A stretch of 64,000 nt of DNA from JAOPZW01 sp963851295 (GCA_963851295.1 CAWKOS010000009.1:62001-126000); one strand, 5' to 3'. Numbered from the stretch's first letter, positions 15,097-23,289 are shown. Translations and numbers: made by a program. Notes: generated by a model from the letters alone, not told the origin.

Positions 15097-16962
15097 ATGT
15101 CAGCACTTCCGGCAAGCATCGAGCGCGGCGCGCCCGACACGGCACCGCCGCCCGCGGCGGCGACCACGCGCCGCAAGCTCCAGCGGGACGTCGAGCGTTG
15201 GTTCACGTCCGAGGGCGTGCCGCACTTCGGCTGGCACCCAGACACGGGCTTCATGGAGTTCGCGGTGCCCCTGCTGGCGGTCGTGCTCACGTTCGAGGTC
15301 ATCGCGATCCCGTGGCTCGAGCTCGACCACCTGACCCGGCGGGTGCAGGCCGTCGGCGTGAGCGGCGGGCCCAGGGACATCGTCCCGGCCGCGGTGGCGC
15401 TCACGCTCGTCATGGTCGCCTTCCTCATCGCCCTCGTCCCGGTCGTGCCCCTGCTGCGAGGCGAGCTTCCGGGCGTGGGCTCCTACGGCCGGTGGCGGCT
15501 CGTGCAGCGCGTGTCGCGGCTGATCTCGGCCGCCCTCACGATCGGCATGCGCGTCGCGCCGCTGGTCATCGTGCTCCTGTGGCTGCGCCGCGAGCGGGCC
15601 TTCGTCCACCTGCACGAGGGCGACTGCGTCGACGTGGCCGCCTTCCTGCTGCTCATCCTCGCCGCGTGGCGCTTCGCGCGCCAGCCGGCCACCGATGCGG
15701 AGGCCCGCCGCGTCGGCAGCTGGGTCGGCGGCCTGACCGCCTTCAGCGTGCTGTGGACGTGGTGGTGGCCAGACATCGAGCCGGGAAGCGACCTCCGGCA
15801 GTCGCTCGTGGCCCTCCCGGTCGTCCTCTGGCTTCTCGCGCGCGCCCCGGCTCCCCGGCGTCCCGGAGGGACGGCAGCCGATCGCGAGGCCGACGCGGCC
15901 CTGCGCGTGCCCGTGTTCCTCGTCGTGCTCGCCTTCGAGCTGGCGGTGATGCCCTACCTCTGGTCGACGGAGACCGCGGTCAACGGCGCGCTCAGCGTCG
16001 CCGCGCTGATCGTCCCCTTGGCAGCCCTGAGGCTCGCCGGCGGTCGCGGCTGGTTCTCGACGCTGACGCCGCGGCTCGCGCTGGCGGTCGTCGCCCTCTT
16101 CGTCGTCGTTCCGGCGGGGCTGGCCTTCGGCGTCAGCGATCGCCTGTCGGACGCCACCCCGGTCGCGACGGCCGCGACGATGCTCGCGATGAACGTGGCC
16201 GTGCTGGTGGCCATCACGGCCGCCGTGGCGTTCGGCCTGCACCACGTGTACGAGTGGATCGCGCAGGAGCCGTTCCGGGCGGCCACGCTCAGGTCGCGCG
16301 CGGTCGAGCGCGCGGGCCCGATCGTCGTCGTCTTCATCTTCTTCTTCTTCTTCACCACCGAGCTGTGGAATCTGGCCGCCAACCTCGACCGGTGGCGCTT
16401 CTGGATCCTGGTGCTCACGCCGCTCGCGTTCGCGGCGTGGATCGTCAGCCGCAGCGCCCTGCAGGTGATCCACGACCAGGGCGCGTTCGAGAGCTATGAG
16501 CACGCCAGGACGTCCGCGCACAGAGTGGAGAACGACGCGGTCCGCGAGCTCGCGACCATCGAGGTGGACGACCCGCGCCACGACATCCCGCTGGACCGCG
16601 CCGAGCAGGTCAACATCATGGCGATCCTCATCACGAAGGCCCTGCTGCGGATCGTCGTCGTCAGCGTCGGCGTGGCGGTCGGGCTCTTCGTCGTCGGCCT
16701 GCTCGCGGTCAACGGCGACGTGCTGCACTCCTGGCAGGTCGGCGGCCACGGCTCCCCCACCAGCCTGGCGCTGCGCGTGGCCGCCTTCCTCGGTGCCTTC
16801 TCGGCCCTCTACTTCGTGGTCGAGGGCTCGCGCGATCAGGCGATGCGCACGGCGTCCTTCCAGGACGTCGACGACTCGATCCGGCGCCGGCTGGCCGTGC
16901 GGATCGCCTTTCGCAACGTGTTCCCCAGGCGCGGCGTCACCCCGGGACCACCGGCCCGGTGA
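15097..16962 (+). CDS. Large polytopic membrane protein of unknown function
   Basis: 621-residue integral membrane protein with a good ribosome site (GAGGAGGGGG) before the ATG. After a soluble N-terminus of about 50 residues, hydrophobic segments recur along the whole chain (for example FAVPLLAVVLTFEVIAI, AVALTLVMVAFLIALVPVV, IGMRVAPLVIVLLWL), giving roughly 12 to 14 spans. One span contains an unusual run of six phenylalanines encoded by a CTT/TTC repeat (16336-16353). A cytosolic loop (DDPRHDIPLDRAEQVN) precedes the last two spans. No transporter or enzyme motif recognised. Its last 26 bases overlap the end of the convergent gene. Confidence 0.75.
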   Translation: MSALPASIERGAPDTAPPPAAATTRRKLQRDVERWFTSEGVPHFGWHPDTGFMEFAVPLLAVVLTFEVIAIPWLELDHLTRRVQAVGVSGGPRDIVPAAVALTLVMVAFLIALVPVVPLLRGELPGVGSYGRWRLVQRVSRLISAALTIGMRVAPLVIVLLWLRRERAFVHLHEGDCVDVAAFLLLILAAWRFARQPATDAEARRVGSWVGGLTAFSVLWTWWWPDIEPGSDLRQSLVALPVVLWLLARAPAPRRPGGTAADREADAALRVPVFLVVLAFELAVMPYLWSTETAVNGALSVAALIVPLAALRLAGGRGWFSTLTPRLALAVVALFVVVPAGLAFGVSDRLSDATPVATAATMLAMNVAVLVAITAAVAFGLHHVYEWIAQEPFRAATLRSRAVERAGPIVVVFIFFFFFTTELWNLAANLDRWRFWILVLTPLAFAAWIVSRSALQVIHDQGAFESYEHARTSAHRVENDAVRELATIEVDDPRHDIPLDRAEQVNIMAILITKALLRIVVVSVGVAVGLFVVGLLAVNGDVLHSWQVGGHGSPTSLALRVAAFLGAFSALYFVVEGSRDQAMRTASFQDVDDSIRRRLAVRIAFRNVFPRRGVTPGPPAR

Positions 16963-18214
16963 CCACCGCCTCCAGCGCGCTCGCCGGGATGCCCTTGAGC
17001 TGGTCGAGGTCGTCGTCGTCCCAGCCGGGGTCGGGGGTGCCCGAGATGAAGACCTTCGAGCCGCCCGAGTTGTCGGCGACGAGGGCGCCGTAGACCTGCA
17101 GGGCGCGGGCGATGACGCGGGCCTGGCCGTGCAGGCCCGAGATGTCGTAGCCGGGCTTCAGGCGCAGGCGCAGGCCCATCGGCGGCAGCGACGGGTCGGC
17201 GTTGCTCGAGGCCGCATGGGTGGCCGGGTGGATGTAGGCGTCCTGGGTCTGCGGGATCGCGACGCGCAGGGCGTGGTCGATGTGGCCGGACTGGACCTCG
17301 TCGACGCGGGCGAGCCCAGGCAGAATCGGCAGGCCGGCGGCGTCGGCCGAGGTGTAGCCGTCGTGGCGCAGGGCGTCGGAGCGCAGGTCGAAGGTCGCGG
17401 CGCTGTAGACGCTCCAGCTGTCGTCGGGCTGCTTGTTCGCGTCGTAGAGCTCGAAGAGCCGGCAGTCGCCCTGGCGCAGGATGAGGACGTGGTGGTCGCC
17501 GCCGCCCTCGACGCGCGCGGTCGGCGGGATCGGATACGGGCCCGGGTCGCTCTCGGCCGCGATCGCCGGGCTGACGTGGAAGCCGATCGGCACGAGCGGC
17601 TGGTCCTGGGCGACGACGCCGTACGGGATCCCGAAGTCCCCGTACTGACCCGAGCCGAAGTCGGGCCACAGGGTGATCGACCCCAGCGTGCCGATGTAGG
17701 CGTCGGACCGCGCGCGGTCGACCGGGTAGCCCGAGACGTCGGTGTTCCACGGGTTGTCCTTCGGGAACACCGGGCACCCGGCGATCCGCGGGCTGCCGGC
17801 GAAGGGATCTGCGCCGGCGCCCGGCGCCGGGCCGCCCGTCCCCGCCCCGCCCCCCGGCGTGGCGAGCGAGCGGGCGACCTTCACGCGCACGGCGACCGTC
17901 CTGGCGCAGCGGGAGCGCCGGCACGGGCGCACGCGGTAGCGGTAGGTGACGCCGGCCTTGACGGAGCGATCGGTGTAGCGCGTGCGGTTGGCCTTCAGCA
18001 GCGCGCGGCGGCGCCCGCCGCGCCAGACCTCCCAGCGTGTCTCGCCGCGCGCGCGGTCGCGCCACGTGAGCTTCACCACGGGCCGGCCGCCGGAGCGCGC
18101 CGCCACCGCGTGCAGCGAGCGCGCCGCGCGCAGGCGCACCGCGCGGGCGTCGGCGACGCCCGCCGCGAGCAGCAGGCCGGTCAGGGCGAGGGCGAGCGCG
18201 CGCATGGCCGCCAC
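16937..18214 (-). CDS. Secreted protein with fibronectin-III-like N-terminal domain
   Basis: 425 residues: signal peptide (MRALALALTGLLLAAGVADA), a fibronectin III-like domain at about residues 40-110 (VVKLTWRDRARGETRWEVWR, VTYRYRVRPC with a paired cysteine), a Gly/Pro/Ala linker, and a larger C-terminal domain starting CPVFPKDNPWNTDVSGYPVD. The latter contains GGDHHVLILRQGDCRLFELYDA and SGHIDHALRVAIP, which recur in uncharacterised secreted bacterial proteins; conserved His and Asp residues there could bind metal or form an active site. The function is unknown. Its 3' end overlaps the end of the upstream convergent gene by 26 bases. Confidence 0.75.
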   Translation of the reverse strand: MAAMRALALALTGLLLAAGVADARAVRLRAARSLHAVAARSGGRPVVKLTWRDRARGETRWEVWRGGRRRALLKANRTRYTDRSVKAGVTYRYRVRPCRRSRCARTVAVRVKVARSLATPGGGAGTGGPAPGAGADPFAGSPRIAGCPVFPKDNPWNTDVSGYPVDRARSDAYIGTLGSITLWPDFGSGQYGDFGIPYGVVAQDQPLVPIGFHVSPAIAAESDPGPYPIPPTARVEGGGDHHVLILRQGDCRLFELYDANKQPDDSWSVYSAATFDLRSDALRHDGYTSADAAGLPILPGLARVDEVQSGHIDHALRVAIPQTQDAYIHPATHAASSNADPSLPPMGLRLRLKPGYDISGLHGQARVIARALQVYGALVADNSGGSKVFISGTPDPGWDDDDLDQLKGIPASALEAVVTGPVVPG

Positions 18215-18241
18215 GCGGCACAGTATCGACGGGCGCCGCGG

Positions 18242-18535
18242 TCAGTCGTCGAACTCGACGACGGCGTACGTCTGGCGCTTGGTCACGATGTCGTGGCCGC
18301 CCTGCAGGTAGACGGCGTAGCGATCGCCGACGTCGAAGATGGCGTGGACGGTGCCGCCAGGGCCATGGTCGCCGACGCTGGTCTCGCAGTCCGCCCCGTC
18401 CCGGCGACAGCTCAACTGATAGATCCGCAGGGGCCGCGGAGCACGGCCGGCGTCGTCCTCGGCGTGGCGCCGCAGGTCCTCGTAGACGTCGTCCTGATCG
18501 CCGACGCAGACGCCGGGCACGAAGAAGCCGGTCAT
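18242..18535 (-). CDS. Small hypothetical protein, 97 residues
   Basis: Starts with an ATG that overlaps the stop of the preceding gene (ATGA), so translation is probably coupled to it. The sequence (MTGFFVPGVCVGDQDDVYED, later LRIYQLSCRRDGADCETSVG and VHAIFDVGDRYAVYLQGG) looks like an all-beta domain with three cysteines and no signal peptide or membrane span. No family recognised. Confidence 0.6.
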   Translation of the reverse strand: MTGFFVPGVCVGDQDDVYEDLRRHAEDDAGRAPRPLRIYQLSCRRDGADCETSVGDHGPGGTVHAIFDVGDRYAVYLQGGHDIVTKRQTYAVVEFDD

Positions 18536-18699
18536 GTCCGCCGCCGTCGCTGCGGGCGCGGCGTCGTGGGCTTCGGATACTTCTTGCGCTCCTCCGGCGT
18601 CATCTGGCGGATCGTCAGCGATCCTTCGGCCACCTGCTCGGCCAAAGCCTCGAGCTTCACCTGGCGCTGCTTCTCGGCACGCTCGCGCTGGTTGTTCAT
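18532..18699 (-). CDS. Small charged hypothetical protein, 55 residues
   Basis: Small, highly charged protein beginning MNNQRERAEKQRQVKLEALA, a helix with coiled-coil character, followed by TIRQMTPEERKKYPKP and an arginine-rich tail. The internal ATG at 18699 is preferred over the frame start at 18762 because the extra 21 residues look like shadow. It shares an ATGA overlap with the 97-residue gene, so the two are one transcription unit. No known family; the pattern of a small charged helix protein coupled to a slightly larger acidic beta protein is noted separately. Confidence 0.55.
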   Translation of the reverse strand: MNNQRERAEKQRQVKLEALAEQVAEGSLTIRQMTPEERKKYPKPTTPRPQRRRRT

Positions 18700-18786
18700 C
18701 GCAGCGGCCCCTCTCTGTGGACGATCCGTACCCCCTACGGTAGCGCCTGCGCCGGCTGCCACCGACTGAAGGGTCAGGAACTACAG

Positions 18787-19836
18787 CTAGCCCTTCGGCG
18801 GCGGAGCCGTGCTGCGCCGCACCACGAGCTCGGGCGCGATCGTCACGCGCTGGGGCGGCGAGCCGGTGTCGTGCATGAGCTGAAGCAGCAGGCGCAGGCT
18901 GCTGCGCCCCATCTCGCCGAAGTCCTGGCGCACGGTGGTCAGCGGCGGCGTGAAGTACTGCGCCTCGGGGATGTCGTCGAAGCCGACGACGCTGATCTCG
19001 CCGGGGATCTCGCGGCCGCGCTCGTGCAGCGCGCGCAGGACGCCGAGCGCCATCTGGTCGTTGGCGACGAAGATCGCGGTGACGTCGGGGTCGGCGGCGA
19101 GCTGCTGGCCGACGCGGTAGCCCGAGCGCGGGCTCCAGTCGCCGGCGACCATCGCCGGGACCTCGGCGCCCGCGCGCTCGAGGGTCGCGCGCCAGCCGTC
19201 GGTGCGCTGCTGGGCCTCGAGGAAGTCGCGCGGCCCGGCGACGTGCCAGACGCTGCGATGGCCGAGGTCGAGCAGCAGCTGGGTGGCGCTCACGGCGCCC
19301 GCGAACTGGTCGACCGCGACGAGCGGCACCGAGTTGGGGCGCCCGGCCTCGACGGCGACGATGGGCACGCCCGCGGGCAGGTTGACGAGCGCGTCGGCGG
19401 CGCCCTCCTGGGGCGTGATGACGAGGATGCCGTCGACGCCCTGCACGCGCAGGCGGTCGACCGCGGCGAGCACCGACGCCCGGTCGAGCACGAGCAGGCT
19501 GACGATGGTGATGAAGTAGCCGGCGGCGTGGGCGGCCTGCTCGATCGCGAACAGCGTCGAGGCCGGGCCGTAGAGCGTGGTGTCGAAGCTGACCACCCCG
19601 AGGGTGCCCGAGCGCCCGGTCACGAGCGCGCGCGCCGCCGGGTTGGGGCGGTAGTCGAGCTGGCGCATCGCGGCCAGCACGCGGCGCTTGGTCTCGGGCT
19701 TCACGTGCGCGCTGTCGTTGACCACGCGCGAGACCGTCTGGTGCGAGACGCCGGCGAGCTTGGCGACGTCGGCCATCACCGCGGTCCTGCGCTTCCCGTC
19801 GGGAGGGCGCCGAGTCGCCACGCGCTGAGTATGCAT
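18787..19836 (-). CDS. LacI/GalR-family repressor of the L-arabinose operon
   Basis: 349-residue repressor. The DNA-binding helix-turn-helix and hinge are textbook LacI (MADVAKLAGVSHQTVSRVVN, then KPETKRRVLAAMRQLDYRPN), followed by a periplasmic-binding-protein-like sensor domain (TLGVVSFDTTLYGPAS, GVDGILVITPQ, TAIFVANDQMALGVLRAL, VVGFDDIPEAQYF). It is divergent from the arabinose transport and catabolism genes, and two LacI-type operators lie in the shared 400-base gap (19867-19880 near its own start, 20047-20060 at the operon promoter). The natural inference is that it represses both and is released by L-arabinose or a derivative. Actinobacteria use LacI-type rather than AraC-type control of arabinose, which fits. 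Confidence 0.9.
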   Translation of the reverse strand: MHTQRVATRRPPDGKRRTAVMADVAKLAGVSHQTVSRVVNDSAHVKPETKRRVLAAMRQLDYRPNPAARALVTGRSGTLGVVSFDTTLYGPASTLFAIEQAAHAAGYFITIVSLLVLDRASVLAAVDRLRVQGVDGILVITPQEGAADALVNLPAGVPIVAVEAGRPNSVPLVAVDQFAGAVSATQLLLDLGHRSVWHVAGPRDFLEAQQRTDGWRATLERAGAEVPAMVAGDWSPRSGYRVGQQLAADPDVTAIFVANDQMALGVLRALHERGREIPGEISVVGFDDIPEAQYFTPPLTTVRQDFGEMGRSSLRLLLQLMHDTGSPPQRVTIAPELVVRRSTAPPPKG

Positions 19837-19866
19837 CTCAGCGCGGTTTGCATGGCCGAATTTCTC

Positions 19867-19880
19867 TGTTAGCGTTCACA
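19867..19880. promoter_or_regulatory. LacI-family operator O1
   Basis: TGTTAGCGTTCACA, an imperfect dyad centred on CG (5 of 7 paired positions match), 31 bases ahead of the repressor start. It has the same length, centre and outer bases (TGT...ACA) as the second site at 20047-20060, which supports both being sites for the divergent LacI-type protein. Position suggests autoregulation. It also covers TAGCGT (19870-19875), a possible rightward -10. Confidence 0.6.
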
Positions 19881-19938
19881 ATCGAGCGGATTCGGCCTGT
19901 GCGAAGGGCAGTTGCGCGTATCGCGAGAGCTCACCCGC

Positions 19939-19964
19939 AAGGGCGTGTGTCTGCGCCCTTTTTT
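19939..19964 (+). terminator. Terminator-like hairpin 1 upstream of arabinose promoter
   Basis: AAGGGCG (19939-19945) pairs with CGCCCTT (19954-19960) around an 8-base loop and runs straight into a T tract (19959-19964). This is a conventional rho-independent terminator read on the + strand, yet no + strand gene lies upstream of it in the repressor gap. Confidence 0.55.
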
Positions 19965-19973
19965 CCGCTCTGT

Positions 19974-20027
19974 GAGCCGGTCGGCCGGGACTCCTCCTCC
20001 TGCGGCCGACCGGCTCGTAGCGTTTTT
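19974..20027 (+). terminator. Terminator-like hairpin 2 with CTCCTCCTCC loop
   Basis: Perfect 13-base stem (19974-19986 with 20004-20016), a 17-base loop containing CTCCTCCTCC, and then GTAGCG followed by five T (20023-20027). Together with hairpin 1 it forms a tandem terminator immediately ahead of the TTGACA promoter at 20033. The loop is complementary to Shine-Dalgarno sequence, which is a feature of some regulatory RNAs. Confidence 0.6.
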
Positions 20028-20032
20028 GCACC

Positions 20033-20061
20033 TTGACACGCGGAAATGTGAGCGATAACAA
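20033..20061 (+). promoter_or_regulatory. Arabinose operon promoter with overlapping LacI operator O2
   Basis: TTGACA (20033-20038) is a consensus -35 box; 17 bases on is TAACAA (20056-20061) in the -10 position. Across spacer and -10 lies TGTGAGCGATAACA (20047-20060), a LacI-family operator centred on CG and matching the site at 19867 in outer bases. Repressor bound here would cover the -10 and block polymerase. Transcription would start near 20068, giving a leader of about 170 bases. Confidence 0.7.
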
Positions 20062-20067
20062 TCGCAC

Positions 20068-20237
20068 TCTGGAGAGAGCACAACGGACGTGTCCCGTCCG
20101 TGGGTGCGCAGAGTGAGGGGGGGCGGTCTCCGCCACCCCGATCGGTGGGTCGCTCGGTCCTGTTCGCAGGTGGTCGCGCATCCGCCTCCTCGGTGTTCCC
20201 ACTCCGCGAGGGCGACGCGGCCAGAAGGGAGCTAGAG
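20068..20237 (+). promoter_or_regulatory. Untranslated leader of the arabinose operon
   Basis: No convincing coding frame. It contains a 7-base hairpin (ACGGACG 20083-20089 with CGTCCGT 20095-20101) and a second GC-rich fold around 20118-20140 (GGCGG/CCGCC), then the ribosome site AGAAGGGAG near 20223. The hairpins may protect the transcript end or tune expression; I recognise no known riboswitch. Confidence 0.35.
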
Positions 20238-21407
20238 GTGCCTGACGAGCCAGTGCAGCGACCAGACCCGGATGCTGTCGAGGACGTGATCGAACGCCTC
20301 GAGTGGGCCGACGGCAAGCAGGACGACACTCCTCACAAGCGATGGCGGGACATCACCCGGCGCACCGCGCTGTCGGGCGGGGCCGCCGGAGTGGCCGCGT
20401 TCATCCTCGAGGCCTGCGGCGGCGGCAAGAAGACGTCGTCGACGGGCACGACGGCGGCCAAGGCCCAGGGCACGCCCGCGGCCGGCGTCTTCGGCTCGCA
20501 GCCCAAGCTGAAGTTCGTCCTGGTCAACCACGTGACCACGAATCCGTTCTTCGTTCCGACGAAGTACGGCGCCGAGGACGCGTGCAAGTTGCTGGGCTGC
20601 AGCTACCAGTGGACGGGCTCGCAGAGCAGCAACGTCAACGAGATGGTCAACGCGTTCAACAGCGCGATCACCGCCAAGGCGAACGGCATCGGGGTGTGCC
20701 TCGTCGACCTCAAGGCGTTCAACGGCCCGACGGACAAGGCGCTGGCGGCGAAGATCCCGGTGGTCGGCTACAACGCCGACGCCGCGGGCAACAGCCGGCT
20801 GGCCTACATCGGCCAGGACCTCTTCGTCTCCGGCCAGCAGATGGGCGAGCACATCGTGCAGCTGGTCCCGTCCGGCGACGTGGCGCTCTTCATCGCCACG
20901 CCGGGCTCGCTGAACATCCAACCGCGCATCGACGGCGCCCAGGACACGATCAAGAAGAAGGGCAAGGGGATCACGCCGCACGTGATCGCCACGGGCGCCG
21001 CGCTGCCGAAGGAGCTCTCCACGATCGACGCCTACTGGCAGGGCCACCAGAACACGAAGGGCATGTTCGCGGTGGACGCCGGCAGCACCGAGAACCTGGC
21101 GAAGGTGATCAACAAGTACAAGCTCCGCGACAAGGGCGTGAAGGGCGGCGGCTACGACCTCACGCCGAACACGCAGAAGCTCCTGGCCGCAGACCAGATC
21201 GACTTCACCATCGATCAGCAGCCCTACCTGCAGGGCTTCCTGCCGATCCTGCAGCTCTACACGTACCAGGCGTCCGGGACGCTGACCGGCATGGCCGACG
21301 TCAACACGGGCCTGAAGTTCCTCGACAAGGAGACGGTCGTCCCTTACAACAGCACGAAGTCGCGGTACGAGGGCACCTCATCGTCGGCTGGTGTGACCAA
21401 GAGCTGA
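20238..21407 (+). CDS. Sugar ABC transporter substrate-binding lipoprotein (arabinose)
   Basis: 389-residue lipoprotein that captures the sugar outside the membrane. The GTG start after AGAAGGGAGCTAGAG is preferred over the frame start at 20100. An unusually long acidic N-terminus of about 45 residues precedes a twin-arginine-like signal (DITRRTALSGGAAGVAAFIL) ending in the lipobox LEAC, so export may be by Tat. The mature domain is of the ribose-binding-protein type (KFVLVNHVTTNPFF, IPVVGYNADAAGNSRLAYIG, TIDQQPYLQGFLPILQLY). Next to ribulokinase and arabinose isomerase, L-arabinose is the likely ligand. The permease GTG follows three bases after its stop. Confidence 0.88.
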   Translation: MPDEPVQRPDPDAVEDVIERLEWADGKQDDTPHKRWRDITRRTALSGGAAGVAAFILEACGGGKKTSSTGTTAAKAQGTPAAGVFGSQPKLKFVLVNHVTTNPFFVPTKYGAEDACKLLGCSYQWTGSQSSNVNEMVNAFNSAITAKANGIGVCLVDLKAFNGPTDKALAAKIPVVGYNADAAGNSRLAYIGQDLFVSGQQMGEHIVQLVPSGDVALFIATPGSLNIQPRIDGAQDTIKKKGKGITPHVIATGAALPKELSTIDAYWQGHQNTKGMFAVDAGSTENLAKVINKYKLRDKGVKGGGYDLTPNTQKLLAADQIDFTIDQQPYLQGFLPILQLYTYQASGTLTGMADVNTGLKFLDKETVVPYNSTKSRYEGTSSSAGVTKS

Positions 21408-21410
21408 CCC

Positions 21411-22472
21411 GTGGCCGTCGAGACCGGCAGCCAACCTCCGCCAACCGAGACCAGCGAAAAGGGCCCGGCGACCAGCCGGGCCCTTGCCTCGGGTGCCTGG
21501 ACGCTCCTCAAGCGCTTCCTGACGCTGCGCGAAGGAAGCGTGATCGTGATCACGGTCCTCACGATCCTGTACTTCTCGGTCACCCTCGAGCAGTTCGCCA
21601 CGAGCGGCAACTTCAAGACGCTGCTGCCGTATTTCGCCCCCGTGGCGATCCTCGCCGCCGGCGAGGTCTTCCTGATGATCAACGGCGAGATCGACCTGTC
21701 GATCGGCGCCGTCTACCTCTTCGCGCCGTTCATCTTCTACGAGTTCAACAACGGCGGCATCCCGCTGATCGCCTCGCTCATCCTGGCCATCCTCGCGTGC
21801 ATGGTCATCGGGCTCATCAACGGGCTCTTCACGGCCGTGGTCGGCATCAACTCGTTCATCACGACGCTCGGCATGTTGTTCACCGTCTCGGGCTTCACGC
21901 TGATCATCTCGCACGCCCAGCCGGTCGACACGCCCGGCACGGACGTCGCGCACGTGACCACCTTCGCCAGGATCTTCGGCGCCGGCACCTACTCGGAGCT
22001 GATCTGGGCACTGGCGGTCATCATCGTGCTGCAGATCCTGCTCGTGGCGACCCGCTGGGGTCTGTACACGGTCGCCGTCGGCGGCAACCGGCTCGGCGCC
22101 GCCGAGGCCGGCGTGAAGGTCCGGCTGGTCATCATCCGCAACTTCATCCTCTGCAGCACGTGCGCCGCGCTGGTCGGCGTGCTCGAGGCGGTGCGCACGA
22201 GCTCGGTCCAGCCCGATCCCTCCGGCGCCAACGAGGTCCTCTTCGACGGGATCTCGGCAGCCGTCATCGGCGGCACGCTGCTGGCCGGCGGCTCGGGCAC
22301 CGTCGTCGGCGCGCTGATCGGCGCGCTGTTCCTCGGCGCCCTGCGCGACGGCCTGATCATCAAGGGCGTCAACGCCGACTACCTGAGCTTCTACCTCGGC
22401 CTGGCGATCATCATCGCGATGGCCGCCAACACGTACGTCGGACGGGTGCGAAAGGGGTCGGGCATTGGCTGA
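21411..22472 (+). CDS. Sugar ABC transporter permease (ribose/xylose type)
   Basis: 353-residue inner-membrane permease of the RbsC/XylH family. After a soluble N-terminus it shows about nine or ten hydrophobic spans, with the family loop GEVFLMINGEIDLSIGAVY near residue 90 and the C-terminal signature FDGISAAVIGGTLLAGGSGTVVGALIGAL. GTG start at 21411, three bases behind the binding-protein stop. Its last 8 bases overlap the ATPase gene, so the three transporter genes are a single translation-coupled unit. Only one permease gene is present, so the pore would be a homodimer. Confidence 0.9.
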   Translation: MAVETGSQPPPTETSEKGPATSRALASGAWTLLKRFLTLREGSVIVITVLTILYFSVTLEQFATSGNFKTLLPYFAPVAILAAGEVFLMINGEIDLSIGAVYLFAPFIFYEFNNGGIPLIASLILAILACMVIGLINGLFTAVVGINSFITTLGMLFTVSGFTLIISHAQPVDTPGTDVAHVTTFARIFGAGTYSELIWALAVIIVLQILLVATRWGLYTVAVGGNRLGAAEAGVKVRLVIIRNFILCSTCAALVGVLEAVRTSSVQPDPSGANEVLFDGISAAVIGGTLLAGGSGTVVGALIGALFLGALRDGLIIKGVNADYLSFYLGLAIIIAMAANTYVGRVRKGSGIG

Positions 22473-23286
22473 GGGCGGCATCACCGGCGAGCACATCGTC
22501 GCGCCGACCGCGGCGGCCGACGACGTGCTGCGCGTCGAGCACATCTCCAAGCGCTTTGGCCCGGTCACGGCCCTGCGCGACATCAACATGCACCTGCGCA
22601 AGGGCGAGGTCCTCGGCCTGCTCGGCGACAACGGCGCGGGCAAGTCGACGCTCATGAAGATCATCTGCGGCTTCCAGAAGCCGGACGCCGGGCAGATGTT
22701 CCTGCGCGGCGAGCCCTACGAGCCGCGCAGCGTCGACCAGAGCCGTTCGCTCGGGATCGACACCGTCTACCAGGACCTCGCGCTCGTCGACGAGCTGTCG
22801 GTGTTCCACAACATGTTCCTGCGGCGCGAGAGGGTCCACAGCCCGCTGCCGTTCCTGGCCAACCGCATCATGCGCAACGAGGCGCGCGAGGCGCTCGACG
22901 ACATCGGCGTGAACATCCCCCGGCTCAACGTGCCCGTCGCGCGCCTGTCCGGGGGTCAGCGTCAAGCCATCGCCGTCGCTCGGACCGTGCACTCCGAGGC
23001 CGACATCCTGCTCCTCGACGAGCCGCTCGCCGCCATGGGCGCCAAGGAGGGCGCCCTCATCCTCGACCTGATCGCCCGCCTCAAGGAGGAGGGCCAGGTC
23101 TCGATGATCATGGTGCTCCACAACTACGTCCACGTGCTGACCGCGTGCGATCGCGTCTGTCTTATCCAGGACGGCGTGATCTCGCTCGACAAGCCGACCT
23201 CCGAGACGTCGGTCGAGGAGCTGACGGAGATCGTGGTCGACGAGTACCGGCGCGCGCGCCGAGCGGCTCGGGCGGCGGGAGGCTGA
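22465..23286 (+). CDS. Sugar ABC transporter ATPase with a single nucleotide-binding domain
   Basis: 273-residue ATPase energising the importer. It begins at a TTG inside the permease end, preceded by AAAGGGG. Walker A is GDNGAGKST, the Q-loop is in TVYQDLAL, the signature is LSGGQRQ, Walker B is ILLLDEPLAAMG and the switch histidine is in MVLHNYVHV. Ribose/arabinose-type importers usually have a double-domain ATPase of about 500 residues (RbsA, AraG); this one has a single domain, like the FrcA branch, so two copies must assemble. Followed four bases later by ribulokinase. Confidence 0.9.
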   Translation: MAEGGITGEHIVAPTAAADDVLRVEHISKRFGPVTALRDINMHLRKGEVLGLLGDNGAGKSTLMKIICGFQKPDAGQMFLRGEPYEPRSVDQSRSLGIDTVYQDLALVDELSVFHNMFLRRERVHSPLPFLANRIMRNEAREALDDIGVNIPRLNVPVARLSGGQRQAIAVARTVHSEADILLLDEPLAAMGAKEGALILDLIARLKEEGQVSMIMVLHNYVHVLTACDRVCLIQDGVISLDKPTSETSVEELTEIVVDEYRRARRAARAAGG

Positions 23287-23289
23287 CGC

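Noticed and set aside
19939..20027. The actinobacterial 6C RNA
   Set aside because: Two hairpins are present, but neither loop has a run of six C as in that family.
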